From Uloborus plumipes (Eukaryota > Arthropoda > Arachnida > Araneae > Uloboridae): DNA of 64,000 nucleotides. The first letter of the stretch is position 1. Every line of letters begins with the position of its first letter. Positions 1 through 11,113 of this stretch are shown here, one piece after another. The DNA lies in the NCBI GenBank assembly GCA_038373865.1, contig JAXGGA010005238.1:16025-80024 (forward strand), in the 5' to 3' direction. Position numbers and translations under genes: made by a program. The notes beneath the pieces were generated by a model, which saw only the letters and a program-made list of their open reading frames with translations, searched no databases and was not told the origin of the DNA.

Positions 1-1206
1 TTGACACAGCTTGAGGGAAGGTTGCAATTCTCGCTCGAATGGTTGAGTCGCTGACAGTTATGGCACTGTGGGGGGGCCTCGCTTGCGCTTAAGTGGCTCC
101 ACAGTAACCATCGTGTGTAGAATTTCGTCTAACTTGTATATATCTTCCCAAGACTCAGTCTTTTCAATCTGGTCCTGGAACACAGGAATGGGAATGTTCC
201 CCTTCCTGGTAAGCTGGGAAATTTTGATGACCTAAAAATGAAGATCTTCAAGATTGACTTTTATGTCAGCCTTCTCTGTAAAAACGGGAAGACCTTTGAT
301 AACGATTTCGGCGGGAAGGTTTTGCCTATAAGGCGTGACATAGTGGGGGATGTCAGCTGTTCTTAGGTAAGTGATCAATGCTCTAAGGGCTTGAACGTCA
401 GCCGCGTAGAGATTGGCGAACTTACCCGAAAATTTAATTTTGAAGTCAATCTTGGAATTTAATTTAATTGATTCTATAAAGGCTTTGAAGCCAATATTAG
501 GGTATATGGTCCGGATTTGTGGGGGCCTTTTGACTGGCTGAGCGTTAGGGCCGAGCTGTGTAGCTGCGTTATCTCCAGGCTCTGAAGTCTCTGTAGTAAC
601 CATTACTCGACTGAATTACTAGTACTAAGGGGTTTGTTGGTGATAAGAACTGGCTGTATACAGACTTTACTAGGGGCTGAGAAGCCGTCATTGATTGCCT
701 TTTGAGGAAAGTTTTAGTTTTTTGTTTTTGAGACAAAGAGGGGATTTGACTGCCTTTAGCTGTGACAATAGCACTAGCTGCGGCTTTAGAGCCGCTACTA
801 CGGTCAACAGCTTTAGGCTGTGGGTGAGACTCCAAGGGAGCAGTGGAATTAGGGCTGGAGTTTACTCCGGCAGGCAAGTACTGGTCAAGACACCTGGACT
901 TGGCCAGGTAAGCTTGAACTAAGTTATGCTCAGTCTTTGGAGTAGGGAACCCATATTTACCCTTGGCTAGTAGCTACAGGTAGAGGGTTGTGGCTCCTTC
1001 CAGTTATGCCTTTTTGTCCTCACAAGTGAGGGAGCAGACATTCGACTCTTTAACAACTCCTAGAATGAATCCTGGAGTCTCCTCGTATCATCGTTGTTGG
1101 GCGTGCTAGCTTGTATGTACGCCAGATAGTAAGGCCTAATCGGTTCAGTGATGAGCTCGTGTAATGATTGGAAACCCATGGGGTTTTCGAAAGACGACCC
1201 CGCCAT
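1..1206 (-). pseudogene. Jockey-type LINE ORF1 remnant, unit 1 (cut by window edge)
   Basis: Remnant of the gag-like ORF1 protein of a jockey-clade non-LTR retrotransposon, an RNA-binding protein that packages the element RNA. The start ATG is at 1206, followed by residues reading MAGSSFENPMGFQSL. An in-frame TAG at 1062-1060 ends the first block. The central block (603-232) holds a region of the type found before the zinc knuckles in jockey gag proteins (IRTIYPNIGFKAFIES and VIKGLPVFTEKADI are readable). Frames change at least twice and an in-frame stop follows the LEDLHF segment, so it cannot make full-length protein. The zinc-knuckle end lies beyond the left edge. Confidence 0.75.
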
Positions 1207-1420
1207 TAAGCAATGAAAGAAAGAAAGGAGGGCTACTGGGAAAGCCTTGAAAAAGGCTGAAGCGGCAACTTATTACAGCCTGAGCCACCCTTTTACAAAA
1301 CAAGGAGCGAGCTTGACTGCAGCAAGCGGGGAGAAGAATCGATGCTTAGTAGTGAGGTGAGACAACGGCCATAGCGGTCGGCGTCTCTGACTTGAATGTA
1401 AACATAACACAAGATGAATT
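1207..1420 (-). other. Probable LINE 5' untranslated region (repeated at 4457-4670 and 7706-7926)
   Basis: Sequence upstream of the ORF1 ATG on the minus strand. It is GC-richer than the surroundings and pyrimidine-rich just before the ATG, as in many jockey-clade 5' regions that carry an internal promoter. Unit 3 differs here from units 1 and 2 by a GACGGC duplication and several substitutions. The exact 5' end is not defined. Confidence 0.4.
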
Positions 1421-2587
1421 AAAGGGCCGAAACTCATTTGAGTACATATAAAAGGGATTTATTTTAACAAACTGGTAGTTATAAAAAACGCCAACCGTAA
1501 TTTTGTTCGACAGTTTGCAGTATTTTTTTCAAAGAAAAATTTATTAATTACATTGCTTGGGGATTAACGATCAGTAATGTGCTGATTTTAATTGTAATTA
1601 AGGAAAGTTAAATGCAATAAAAATGAGATAATTTCAAAGCAAGAGATTTTTAATGGATCATGGAAACAATGGAGTTTTATTTCCGGATGAAAAAATCACT
1701 TGGAACATTGCGATTTCTTTCACTATGCCTTTTGACCTAATTATTTTAATTACATTCACTTCATTCAACAGTTACTTACTCTTTTATATGACAGTGGATG
1801 TGAGTTCATTGAGAAAAAAAAGAAAAAATGTTTCGCGCATATTTATTCACGGGAAACTTAAATAACAATTGAATTTGTTGCAATGAAATAGACCCCCTCC
1901 ACCCCCCCCCTTCTCATACAATCATTTAGAAAACATTTCCTCACATACATTCTGTCAAAAAAAGTTCCGAGAATGTGTGTGTGTGTTCCCCATACAAAGT
2001 GTGTGTGTGTGTGTATGTATGTATGTTCCCCATACAAATCAGCAGTTTATGCCGGGTCTCAACTAAATTTGGCATGGAGCTACTTGTTCTCCCAGGAAGG
2101 GTCGGAGGGGGGATTTCAAATTCCAAAAAAAGTGCCGAACCGTTTGAATTTCACTTGGAGGACTCAAAGATGGCTTAAAAATAGCTGTTTCTATCCGAAA
2201 TAATTAACAGATCTTCTTGACTTTGGTCTCACTGGAAAGATCGAGAAAAATACTCTTTAATGGATTTTCCTTCCGAAGGTTCTGAAAACTCCTAACCGCT
2301 AACTGCATCAAAAGAAAAAAAAAGATACAGGGGATTTTAAGTTTGTGAAAATCAATTTTTATTCTGATTTTTTTTCTATCGCCTGCACGAGCGTGAAAGA
2401 AATTAAACGTCGCAGGCGCGAAGTTTTTTATACTCCACCCGCGTTTGAAATTGAACATTTTTGCTTCTGCTGCAAGAATGTGTGATGGGGGATAAGTTTA
2501 TTTATGGCAATGGCGGTACCGCCAGAGGGAGGGATGGTGACTCTTGCTCGATCAGTTCGATAAAAATTAAAACCATATAAATTGGGG
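1421..2587. other. Non-LINE part of the tandem unit (also 4671-5836 and 7927-8924)
   Basis: AT-rich DNA with a C-run (about 1902-1910) and two GT microsatellite blocks (about 1974-1988 and 1999-2020), each followed by the motif TTCCCCATACAAA. A 70-codon plus-strand frame at 1653-1865 (also 4903-5115 and 8158-8370) has a hydrophobic middle and is kept in all copies, but the copies are nearly identical at DNA level, so this says nothing about selection. I recognise no protein. The GT blocks are longer in unit 3 (8476-8532). Confidence 0.6.
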
Positions 2588-2731
2588 TCAGCCATACCCG
2601 GACCATATCAGCCATACCCGAACTTCAGATAATGCTATTATGTCGGGATACTGATCCTCAAGAAAATACCTTAGGTCATCGACCCGGTATTGGAGACCGT
2701 TGCAATTCCAACAGACGAGGCGAAAGCCCAT
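2588..2731 (-). pseudogene. 5' fragment of LINE ORF2 (endonuclease start), units 1/2
   Basis: Starts at ATG 2731-2729, overlapping the ORF1 stop as TAATG, the arrangement used for termination-reinitiation in several non-LTR elements. It reads MGFRLVCWNCNGLQYRVDDL and onward to QYPDIIAL, the beginning of an APE-type endonuclease (the WNxNG motif after the start and the DDLRYFL helix are typical). LINE-like sequence then stops and a TGA follows at 2590-2588. Near the break the 12-mer CAGCCATACCCG occurs twice, 21 bases apart, so the junction may have formed by microhomology. No reverse transcriptase sequence is present in the unit. Confidence 0.8.
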
Positions 2732-4456
2732 TAGGCGTTGGAGGCAGAACTTTCCTCGATGACCTTAGAAAAGGCTTCGAAAAGAACAAAAATTTTTACC
2801 CACGCAGTGGGAGCAGATTGCAGTTCAGGCATTAGTTGCTTGATGATGTTGAGATAGTATTGTATGTCGAAGGTTGTTGTTAAATCTTTGATGACTTTGA
2901 TCATTTCAAATATACTTGAAAAGTTGCTATTTGAATTATTTGAATTCGGTGAAATTCCGCTTCCAAGCCCCTGATTGGTTGAGCTGGGGGACTTCTGAGC
3001 CGTTGGCGGGACGGGATGTTTTCCCAAGACTGCTTTAGCATAGGACAGTTTATTAGTAACTGGCCTTGCTTGTGGAATGATCTTTTGTTTGTTCGAAACA
3101 GTAGGCTTATCTTCTGGATTTTTAGGGGTAAATTAAAAGTAGTCGCAAACGCGAAACTCAGCGGGGTGGCTACCTGCAGTTGCAGCACTTGGGAGAAGAG
3201 ATTTCCCCTTGCCCCTTATCACAGTTCTGTGTCTTGTGGTTTTAACCACATTTGACACAGCGTGAGGGAAGGTTGCAATTCTCGCTCGAATGGTTGAGTC
3301 GCTGACAGTTATGGCACTGTGGGGGGCCTCGCTTGCGCTTAAGTGGCTCCACAGTAACCATCGTGTGTAGAATTTCGTCTAACTTGTATATATCTTCCCA
3401 AGACTCAGTCTTTTCAATCTGGTCCTGGAACACAGGAATGGGAATGTTTCCCTTCCTGGTAAGCTGGGAAATTTTGATGACCTAAAAATGAAGGTCTTCA
3501 AGATTGACTTTTATGTCAGCCTTCTCTGTAAAAACGGGAAGACCTTTGATAACGATTTTGGCGGGAAGGTTTTGCCTATAAGGCGTGACATAGTGGGGGA
3601 TGTCAGCTGTTCTTAGGTAAGTGATCAATGCTCTAAGGGCTTGAGCGTCAGCCGCGTAGAGATTGGCGAACTTACCCGAAAATTTAATTTTGAAGTCAAT
3701 CTTGGAATTTAATTTAATTGATTCTATAAAGGCTTTGAAGCCAATATTAGGGTATATGGTCCGGATTTGTGGGGGCCTTTTGACTGGCTGAGCGTTAGGG
3801 CCGAGCTGTGTAGCTGCGTTATCTCCAGGCTCTGAAGTCTCTGTAGTAACCATTACTCGACTGAATTACTAGTACTAAGGGGTTTGTTGGTGATAAGAAC
3901 TGGCTGTATACAGACTTTACTAGGGGCTGAGAAGCCGTCATTGATTGCCTTTTGAGGAAAGTTTTAGTTTTTTGTTTTTGAGACAAAGAGGGGATTTGAC
4001 TGCCTTTAGCTGTGACAATAGCACTAGCTGCGGCTTTAGAGCCGCTACTACGGTCAACAGCTTTAGGCTGTGGGTGAGACTCCAAGGGAGCAGTGGAATT
4101 AGGGCTGGAGTTTACTCCGGCAGGCAAGTACTGGTCAAGACACCTGGACTTGGCCAGGTAAGCTTGAACTAAGTTATGCTCAGTCTTTGGAGTAGGGAGC
4201 CCATATTTACCCTTGGCTAGTAGCTACAGGTAGAGGGTTGTGGCTCCTTCCAGTTATGCCTTTTTGTCCTCACAAGTGAGGGAGCAGACATTCGACTCTT
4301 TAACAACTCCTAGAATGAATCCTGGAGTCTCCTCGTATCATCGTTGTTGGGCGTGCTAGCTTGTATGTACGCCAGATAGTAAGGCCTAATCGGTTCAGTG
4401 ATGAGCTCGTGTAATGATTGGAAACCCATGGGGTTTTCGAAAGACGACCCCGCCAT
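2731..4456 (-). pseudogene. Jockey-type LINE ORF1 remnant, complete span, unit 2
   Basis: Full span of the gag-like ORF1 from ATG 4456 to a stop at 2733-2731. In order it shows an N-terminal block, a frame-shifted Ser/Thr/Pro/Lys-rich linker (4127-3819), the central block (3853-3482) and, after one in-frame stop, a C-terminal part with jockey-type zinc knuckles. These include CHNCQRLNHSSENC (CX2CX4HX4C) and then CVKCG, an in-frame stop and NHKTQNC (CX2CX3HX4C), with a third CCNC start further on. At least three stops and two frame changes break it. It shares the early TAG with unit 1. Its last codon overlaps the ATG of the ORF2 fragment. Family assignment rests on the knuckle spacing and the motif order. 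Confidence 0.8.
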
Positions 4457-5836
4457 TAAGCAATGAAAGAAAGAAAGGAGGGCTACTGGGAAAGCCTTGA
4501 AAAAGGCTGAAGCGGCAACTTATTACAGCCTGAGCCACCCTTTTACAAAACAAGGAGCGAGCTTGACTGCAGCAAGCGGGGAGAAGAATCGATGCTTAGT
4601 AGTGAGGTGAGACAACGGCCATAGCGGTCGGCGTCTCTGACTTGAATGTAAACATAACACAAGATGAATTAAAGGGCCGAAACTCATTTGAGTACATATA
4701 AAAGGGATTTATTTTAACAAACTGGTAGTTATAAAAAACGCCAACCGTAATTTTGTTCGACAGTTTGCAGTATTTTTTTCAAAGAAAAATTTATTAATTA
4801 CATTGCTTGGGGATTAACGATCAGTAATGTGCTGATTTTAATTGTAATTAAGGAAAGTTAAATGCAATAAAAATGAGATAATTTCAAAGCAAGAGATTTT
4901 TAATGGATCATGGAAACAATGGAGTTTTATTTCCGGATGAAAAAATCACTTGGAACATTGCGATTTCTTTCACTATGCCTTTTGACCTAATTATTTTAAT
5001 TACATTCACTTCATTCAACAGTTACTTACTCTTTTATATGACAGTGGATGTGAGTTCATTGAGAAAAAAAAGAAAAAATGTTTCGCGCATATTTATTCAC
5101 GGGAAACTTAAATAACAATTGAATTTGTTGCAATGAAATAGACCCCCTCCCCCCCCCCTTCTCATACAATCATTTAGAAAACATTTCCTCACATACATTC
5201 TGTCAAAAAAAGTTCCGAGAATGTGTGTGTGTGTTCCCCATACAAAGTGTGTGTGTGTGTGTATGTATGTATGTTCCCCATACAAATCAGCAGTTTATGC
5301 CGGGTCTCAACTAAATTTGGCATGGAGCTACTTGTTCTCCCAGGAAGGGTCGGAGGGGGGATTTCAAATTCCAAAAAAAGTGCCGAACCGTTTGAATTTC
5401 ACTTGGAGGACTCAAAGATGGCTTAAAAATAGCTGTTTCTATCCGAAATAATTAACAGATCTTCTTGACTTTGGTCTCACTGGAAAGATCGAGAAAAATA
5501 CTCTTTAATGGATTTTCCTTCCGAAGGTTCTGAAAACTCCTAACCGCTAACTGCATCAAAAGAAAAAAAAAAGATACAGGGGATTTTAAGTTTGTGAAAA
5601 TCAATTTTTATTCTGATTTTTTTTCTATCGCCTGCACGAGCGTGAAAGAAATTAAACGTCGCAGGCGCGAAGTTTTTTATACTCCACCCGCGTTTGAAAT
5701 TGAACATTTTTGCTTCTGCTGCAAGAATGTGTGATGGGGGATAAGTTTATTTATGGCAATGGCGGTACCGCCAGAGGGAGGGATGGTGACTCTTGCTCGA
5801 TCAGTTTGATAAAAATTAAAACCATATAAATTGGGG

Positions 5837-5980
5837 TCAGCCATACCCGGACCATATCAGCCATACCCGAACTTCAGATAATGCTATTATGTCGGGATAC
5901 TGATCCTCAAGAAAATACCTTAGGTCATCGACCCGGTATTGGAGACCGTTGCAATTCCAACAGACGAGGCGAAAGCCCAT
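5837..5980 (-). pseudogene. 5' fragment of LINE ORF2, units 2/3
   Basis: Copy of the endonuclease-start fragment, with the same TAATG overlap at 5982-5978 and the same break next to the doubled CAGCCATACCCG motif. The identical breakpoint in both copies shows that the truncation predates tandem amplification. Confidence 0.8.
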
Positions 5981-7705
5981 TAGGCGTTGGAGGCAGAACT
6001 TTCCTCGATGACCTTAGAAAAGGCTTCGAAAAGAACAAAAATTTTTACCCACGCAGTGGGAGCAGATTGCAGTTCAGGCATTAGTTGCTTGATGATGTTG
6101 AGATAGTATTGTATGTCGAAGGTTGTTGTTAAATCTTTGATGATTTTGATCATTTCAAATATACTTGAAAAGTTGCTATTTGAATTATTTGAATTGGGTG
6201 AAATTCCGCTTCCAAGCCCCTGATTGGTTGAGCTGGGGTACTTCTGAGCCGTGGGCGGGACGGGATGTTTTCCCAAGACTGCTTTAGCATAGGACAGTTT
6301 ATTAGTAACTGGCCTTGCTTGTGGAATGATCTTTTGTTTGTTCGAAACACTAGGCTTATCTTCTGGATTTTTAGGGGTAAATTAAAAGTAGTCGCAAACG
6401 CGAAACTCAGCGGGGTGGCTACCTGCAGTTGCAGCACTTGGGAGAAGAGATTTCCCCTTGCCCCTTATCACAGTTCTGTGTCTTGTGGTTTTAACCACAT
6501 TTGACACAGCGTGAGGGAAGGTTGCAATTCTCGCTCGAATGGTTGAGTAGCTGACAGTTATGGCACTGTGGGGGGCCTCGCTTGCGCTTAAGTGGCTCCA
6601 CAGTAACCATCGTGTGTAGAATTTCGTCTAACTTGTATATATCTTCCCAAGACTCAGTCTTTTCAATCTGGTCCTGGAACACAGGAATGGGAATGTTTCC
6701 CTTCCTGGTAAGCTGGGAAATTTTGATGACCTAAAAATGAAGGTCTTCAAGATTGACTTTTATGTCAGCCTTCTCTGTAAAAACGGGAAGACCTTTGATA
6801 ACGATTTTGGCGGGAAGGTTTTGCCTATAAGGCGTGACATAGTGGGGGATGTCAGCTGTTCTTAGGTAAGTGATCAATGCTCTAAGGGCTTGAGCGTCAG
6901 CCGCGTAGAGATTGGCGAACTTACCCGAAAATTTAATTTTGAAGTCAATCTTGGAATTTAATTTAATTGATTCTATAAAGGCTTTGAAGCCAATATTAGG
7001 GTATATGGTCCGGATTTGTGGGGGCCTTTTGACTGGCTGAGCGTTAGGGCCGAGCTGTGTAGCTGCGTTATCTCCAGGCTCTGAAGTCTCTGTAGTAACC
7101 ATTACTCGACTGAATTACTAGTACTAAGGGGTTTGTTGGTGATAAGAACTGGCTGTATACAGACTTTACTAGGGGCTGAGAAGCCGTCATTGATTGCCTT
7201 TTGAGGAAAGTTTTAGTTTTCTGTTTTTGAGACAAAGAGGGGATTTGACTGCCTTTAGCTGTGACAATAGCACTAGCTGCGGCTTTAGAGCCGCTACTAC
7301 GGTCAACAGCTTTAGGCTGTGGGTGAGACTCCAAGGGAGCAGTGGAATTAGGGCTGGAGTTTACTCCGGCAGGCAAGTACTGGTCAAGACACCTGGACTT
7401 GGCCAGGTAAGCTTGAACTAAGTTATGCTCAGTCTTTGGAGTAGGGAACTCATATTTACCCTTGGCTAGTAGCTACAGGTAGAGGGTTGTGGCTCCTTCC
7501 AGTTATGCCTTTTTGTCCTCACAAGTGAGGGAGCGGACATTCGACTCTTTAACAACTCCTGGAATGAATCCTGGAGTCTCCTCGTATCATCGTTGTTGGG
7601 CGTGCTAGCTTGTATGTGCGCCAGATAGTAAGGCCTAATCGGTTCAGTGATGAGCTCGTGTAATGATTGGAAACCCATGGGATTTTCGAAAGACGACCCC
7701 GCCAT
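5980..7705 (-). pseudogene. Jockey-type LINE ORF1 remnant, complete span, unit 3
   Basis: Same gene as in unit 2, from ATG 7705 to the stop at 5980. This copy keeps CAG where units 1 and 2 have TAG, so its first open block runs 79 codons (7705-7466) and not about 48. The linker block is at 7376-7068, the central block at 7102-6731 and the knuckle block at 6682-6491. The last has CHNCQLLNHSSENC. Other lesions (the stop after LEDLHF, the frame changes) are shared with units 1 and 2, so the LINE was already dead before the array formed. Confidence 0.8.
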
Positions 7706-8508
7706 TAAGCAATGAAAGAAAGAAAGGAGGGCTACTGGGAAAGCCTTGAAAAAGGCTGAAGCGTCAACTTATTACAGCCTGAGCCACCCTTTTACAAAAC
7801 AAGGAGCGAGCTTGACTGCAGCAAGCGGGGAGAAGAATCGATGCGTAGTAGTGAGGTGAGACAACGGCCATAGCGGTCGGCGACGGCGTCTCTGACTTGA
7901 ATTTAAAGATAACAAAAGATGAACTTACGAGCCAAAACTCATTTGAGTACATATAAAAGGGATTTATTTTAACAAACTGGTAGTTATAAAAAACGCCAAC
8001 CGTAATTTTGTTCGACAGTTTGCAGTATTTTTTTCAAAGAAAAATTTATTAATTACATTGCTTGGGGATTAACGATCAGTAATGTGCTGATTTTAATTGT
8101 AATTAGGGAAAGTTAAATGCAATAAAAATGAGATAATTTCAAAGCAAGAGATTTTTAATGGATCATGGAAACAATGGAGTTTTATTTCCGGATGAAAAAA
8201 TCACTTGGAACATTGCGATTTCTTTCACTATGCCTTTTGACCTAATTATTTTAATTACATTCACTTCATTCAACAGTTACTTACTCTTTTATATGACAGT
8301 GGATGTGAGTTCATTGAGGAAAAAAAGAAAAAATGTTTCGCGCATATTTATTCACGGGAAACTTAAATAACAATTGAATTTGTTGCAATGAAATAGACCC
8401 CCTCCCCCCCCCCTTCTCATACAATCATTTAGAAAACATTTCCTCACATACATTCTGTCAAAAAAAGTACCGAGAATGTGTGTGTGTGTGTGTGTTCCCC
8501 ATACAAAG

Positions 8509-8539
<31 letters not shown>

Positions 8540-8924
8540 TCCCCATACAAATCAGCAGTTTATGCCGGGTCTCAACTAAATTTGGCATGGGGCTACTTGT
8601 TCTCCCAGGAAGGGTCGGAGGGGGGATTTCGAATTCCAAAAAAGTGCCGAACCGTTTGAATTTCACTTGGAGGACTCAAAGATGGCTTAAAAATAGCTCT
8701 TTCTATCCGAAATAATTAACAGATCTTCTTGACTTTGGTCTCACTGGAAAGATCGAGAAAAATACTCTTTAATGGATTTTCCTTCCGAAGGTTCTGAAAA
8801 CTCCTAACCGCTAACTGCACCAAAAGAAAAAAAAAAGATACAGGGGATTTTAAGTTTGTGAAAATCAATTTTTATTCTGATTTCTTTTCTATCGCCTGCA
8901 CGAGCGTGAAAGAAATTAAACGTC

Positions 8925-9189
8925 ATGAAAGAAATCATTGATCAGAAAATGCAGAATAAATATTTGTTGCCATTCTTTTTCTTGAGTGTGATGAAATTCT
9001 TGCCTCTGCTTATAGGCTTTTCCTGCATCGGGGGAGATTTAAAACGTTTGGCGAGTGATTAATTCTTCTTACTGTGAGCGGGCAAAATATCGACATTGAT
9101 TGAATTGGTACTTTTAGACACACGCGTTACTTGACATAACATTTATTGTCAAGGAAAACCGGGCAGAGCCGGGCCACGCAGCTAGTTGA
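8925..9189 (+). mobile_element. Helitron-like 3' terminal fragment
   Basis: Ends with a short GC-rich hairpin (CCGGGCAGAGCCGGG at 9158-9172) followed by CCACGCAGCTAG and T, the pattern of a Helitron 3' end (hairpin then CTAG, inserted before T). Its left limit coincides with the last base shared with the tandem array, so the true Helitron 5' end is missing or lies within or beyond the array. A similar end, in reverse, is at 13787. Confidence 0.5.
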
Positions 9190-9224
9190 TCAATAAAACA
9201 CAAAATATTTATTATCCATCCAAA

Positions 9225-9814
9225 TTTATTGTATCTCCTTCAAAGTAGGCACCGTCCGAAATAATAAACTTTTGGCAACGAATACACTAATCATCAAAAC
9301 AGTAAGTCACTCCCCCCTTGCCAGGGCTATGGCAGGAATACATGCAATATACTGCCAACTCGATCGACTCTGTTGGCGGTATATTGCATGCAGTCATCAA
9401 AACATATTTTAAACACACTTTCTGGAATCAACTACAGTTTTCGCTACGAATTCATTTTCACGTCTTCTATTGACTGAAAACGTGCCCCTAGGTGTGTTAA
9501 TTTGAGATTTTTTAAAGAAGAAAACGTCCGCGTTATCCATATCAGGTGCATACGGCGGCTGTTCGATGATATTTGTTGAATTCTGGGTTAGAAATTCGCT
9601 CGCAATTAAAACCTTAATGAGATGGAGCGTTATCGTGGTAAAAAACCCAAGAATTCTCTTCCCACGAATCTGGTCTTTTTTCGACGATTTGACACCCAAA
9701 ATTCCATTTGCAATGCAAAATATGAGACCAATAGTTTGTTCGATATTTGTTTTCCAATGTGAAAATCGCTAAACTCACTTGAAATGAACTGACAACATCG
9801 AGCACTATGAACAT
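9225..9814 (-). pseudogene. Decayed mariner-family transposase
   Basis: Minus-strand fragments typical of mariner transposases. FYHDNAPSH (second catalytic Asp region) lies near 9620-9650, then QPPYAPDMDNADVFFF, and close to the 3' end CQKFIISDGAYFEGD (near 9240-9280). The two larger blocks (9814-9614 and 9699-9409) are in different frames, and the C-terminal piece is separated by a 92-bp insertion. No N-terminal DNA-binding part was found. Inactive. Confidence 0.75.
9302..9393. mobile_element. 92-bp hairpin insertion in the mariner, with 11-bp direct repeats
   Basis: The direct repeat TCATCAAAACA flanks it (9291-9301 and 9394-9404). Removing one repeat and the insert rejoins the mariner reading (…CFDD then RCQKF). 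Inside is an inverted repeat with 19-base arms (9341-9359 and 9372-9390, one mismatch) around a 12-base loop. Confidence 0.6.
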
Positions 9815-10433
9815 CCTAAACCACAGATAGTGCTCGAAACGAATTTGAACTTGACTTCAAATTATAAATTGCGACATGTGTGTTAGCGTGTGTGCATGGG
9901 CGTTCAACAAATCGATCTTTGCTTCTCAGAGAAATTTCTTAAAACTGGTTCCTGGTATTTCACAGACATCGGATAATTCGCAAGATCTGCTCCTCTACAG
10001 GAACAGATCCGTAATTCTGGGCTTCACCTTAGTGCTGTTTTAATATAAGTCTCCCACCATATCAAGTTGCTTTGTTTCACCTTGAAGCATTTGAAATGGT
10101 GGGGGATTTCAAATTTTGAATGTAGTGCTTTTTTTTTTTTTTTTTGTATAGATAAACACGATTCATTTTCGCCGTACTTTTCTGAAATAACTACATTGTT
10201 TGTGACATATTATGCATTTTGAGATGTTCAGGGCTAAATATATTTAAAAAATATTTTCCTAAAAATCTCAAAAAACTGCATTTTTTCCAAACTTCATCGC
10301 AATTGCGGCAAATCAAGAAATTGACCGAAGAATTTCAAATTTTTGCATGCACTTTGCTCCCTTAATGGCACCTTTCCCGCCAAACCCTTCATCGAAATAA
10401 AAAAAAAATCTTTTTCGGCGCAAACTAATAATT
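9815..10433. other. No gene recognised
   Basis: AT-rich sequence with a T-run at about 10130-10145. I see no coding or repeat-end signal. Confidence 0.5.
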
Positions 10434-10512
10434 ACGCATTTTGCGTGAGCTAATATCGGAAGATGACAATCGTGTACAAATTATCGCTGTCGTGTCGGTA
10501 AGTGAGAAGCGC
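10434..10512 (+). mobile_element. Partial copy of the 3' end of the Harbinger-type MITE
   Basis: Diverged match to the right end of the element at 11114-11868, sharing GCATTTTGCGTG, GACAATCGTGTAC and ATCGCTGTCGTGTCGGTAAG, then AGCGCT at the tip. The left part is not recognisable. Confidence 0.5.
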
Positions 10513-10520
10513 TCTGAAAC

Positions 10521-10957
10521 TACAGGAACCTAGTAGGGGAAAACTGACTCATCCGACATTTTGGTTCCAAAACGGTGAGCGTGGAACCACTGGTATCTGT
10601 ACACAAGTCGCATTGAAGAAAAGTGGGAGCTAAGCTTGAATTGTAGCTGCATAGATGATATTTGACTATTTTTGTCTATATGACAAAAACCTTTCATAAA
10701 CTCAGGCTTAAAATAAGTGCAATATGAAAATAAACCCAATTTCATGAAACATTTCCCAATAAACTTTTTAAACTCGAGAAATAAGTTATCGTTTTTAATT
10801 TACCCAATATGGTGCTTTATCCAACTAATCATAAGTCATTTTACGTCAAAGCAACCTGGTATAATATTAATGTGTTTCAAATACATCTTACAAGTCTGGA
10901 TCCAAGAGTGCCTTGGAACCAAGATGTCGGACAAGTCAGCCTGTCCTCCAAAGGAGC
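10521..10957 (+). mobile_element. Non-autonomous hAT-type MITE, copy A
   Basis: First of three copies (others 24224-24667 and 37210-37651) of a ~440-bp element without coding capacity. Ends carry diverged inverted repeats, with GACTCATCCGACATTTTGG inside the left arm. The flanks TCTGAAAC (10513-10520) and TCTGAACC (10958-10965) look like an 8-bp target duplication with one mismatch. This copy is the most worn of the three. Confidence 0.65.
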
Positions 10958-10991
10958 TCTGAACCTACAAGGGGAAAAACCTATCCCACCG

Positions 10992-11060
10992 CACTGTGAA
11001 GGCCGAAATCCCGATTATAGCGTTACGAAGTTGCAGGGACAGGTACGCCCGATTTACCGG
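10992..11060 (+). repeat. Dispersed repeat fragment (GTGAAGGC type)
   Basis: About 70 bases related to 21325-21415, 24836-24920 and 35205-35270. All share a core like CATTGTGAAGGCTACGCAGA, followed by ATCCC and a GTTGCGA-type segment. No ends or coding potential are visible. Confidence 0.45.
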
Positions 11061-11113
11061 GAATATTTCTTCGACTGAGTTGGCGTTTGGTGAGGCCCTT
11101 CAACACAGAGTAA

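Larger units (their letters stand above)
1..8924. repeat. 3.25-kb tandem (satellite-like) array, 2.75 units
   Basis: Three head-to-tail copies of one unit: 1-3251 (cut by the window edge or beginning there), 3252-6500 and 6501-8924 (incomplete). Matching landmarks recur at offsets of 3249-3255 bases, and copies differ at few positions. Differences are single-base changes, G- and C-run length changes, and expansion of the GT microsatellite in unit 3. Units 1 and 2 are more alike than either is to unit 3, as expected when unequal exchange homogenises the interior of an array and leaves the edge copy behind. The unit contains a minus-strand LINE fragment and about 1.3 kb of non-LINE sequence. 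The array probably continues to the left. An assembly duplication is possible, but the copy-specific differences argue for real copies. Confidence 0.9.

Noticed and set aside
1653..1865. 70-codon hydrophobic frame kept in all three tandem units
   Set aside because: The units are almost identical in DNA, so conservation of the frame carries no evidence of selection, and no family or start context supports it.
1941..2203. Val/Cys- and Thr/His-rich frames over the GT microsatellite
   Set aside because: They are translations of a simple repeat and change with repeat length between units.
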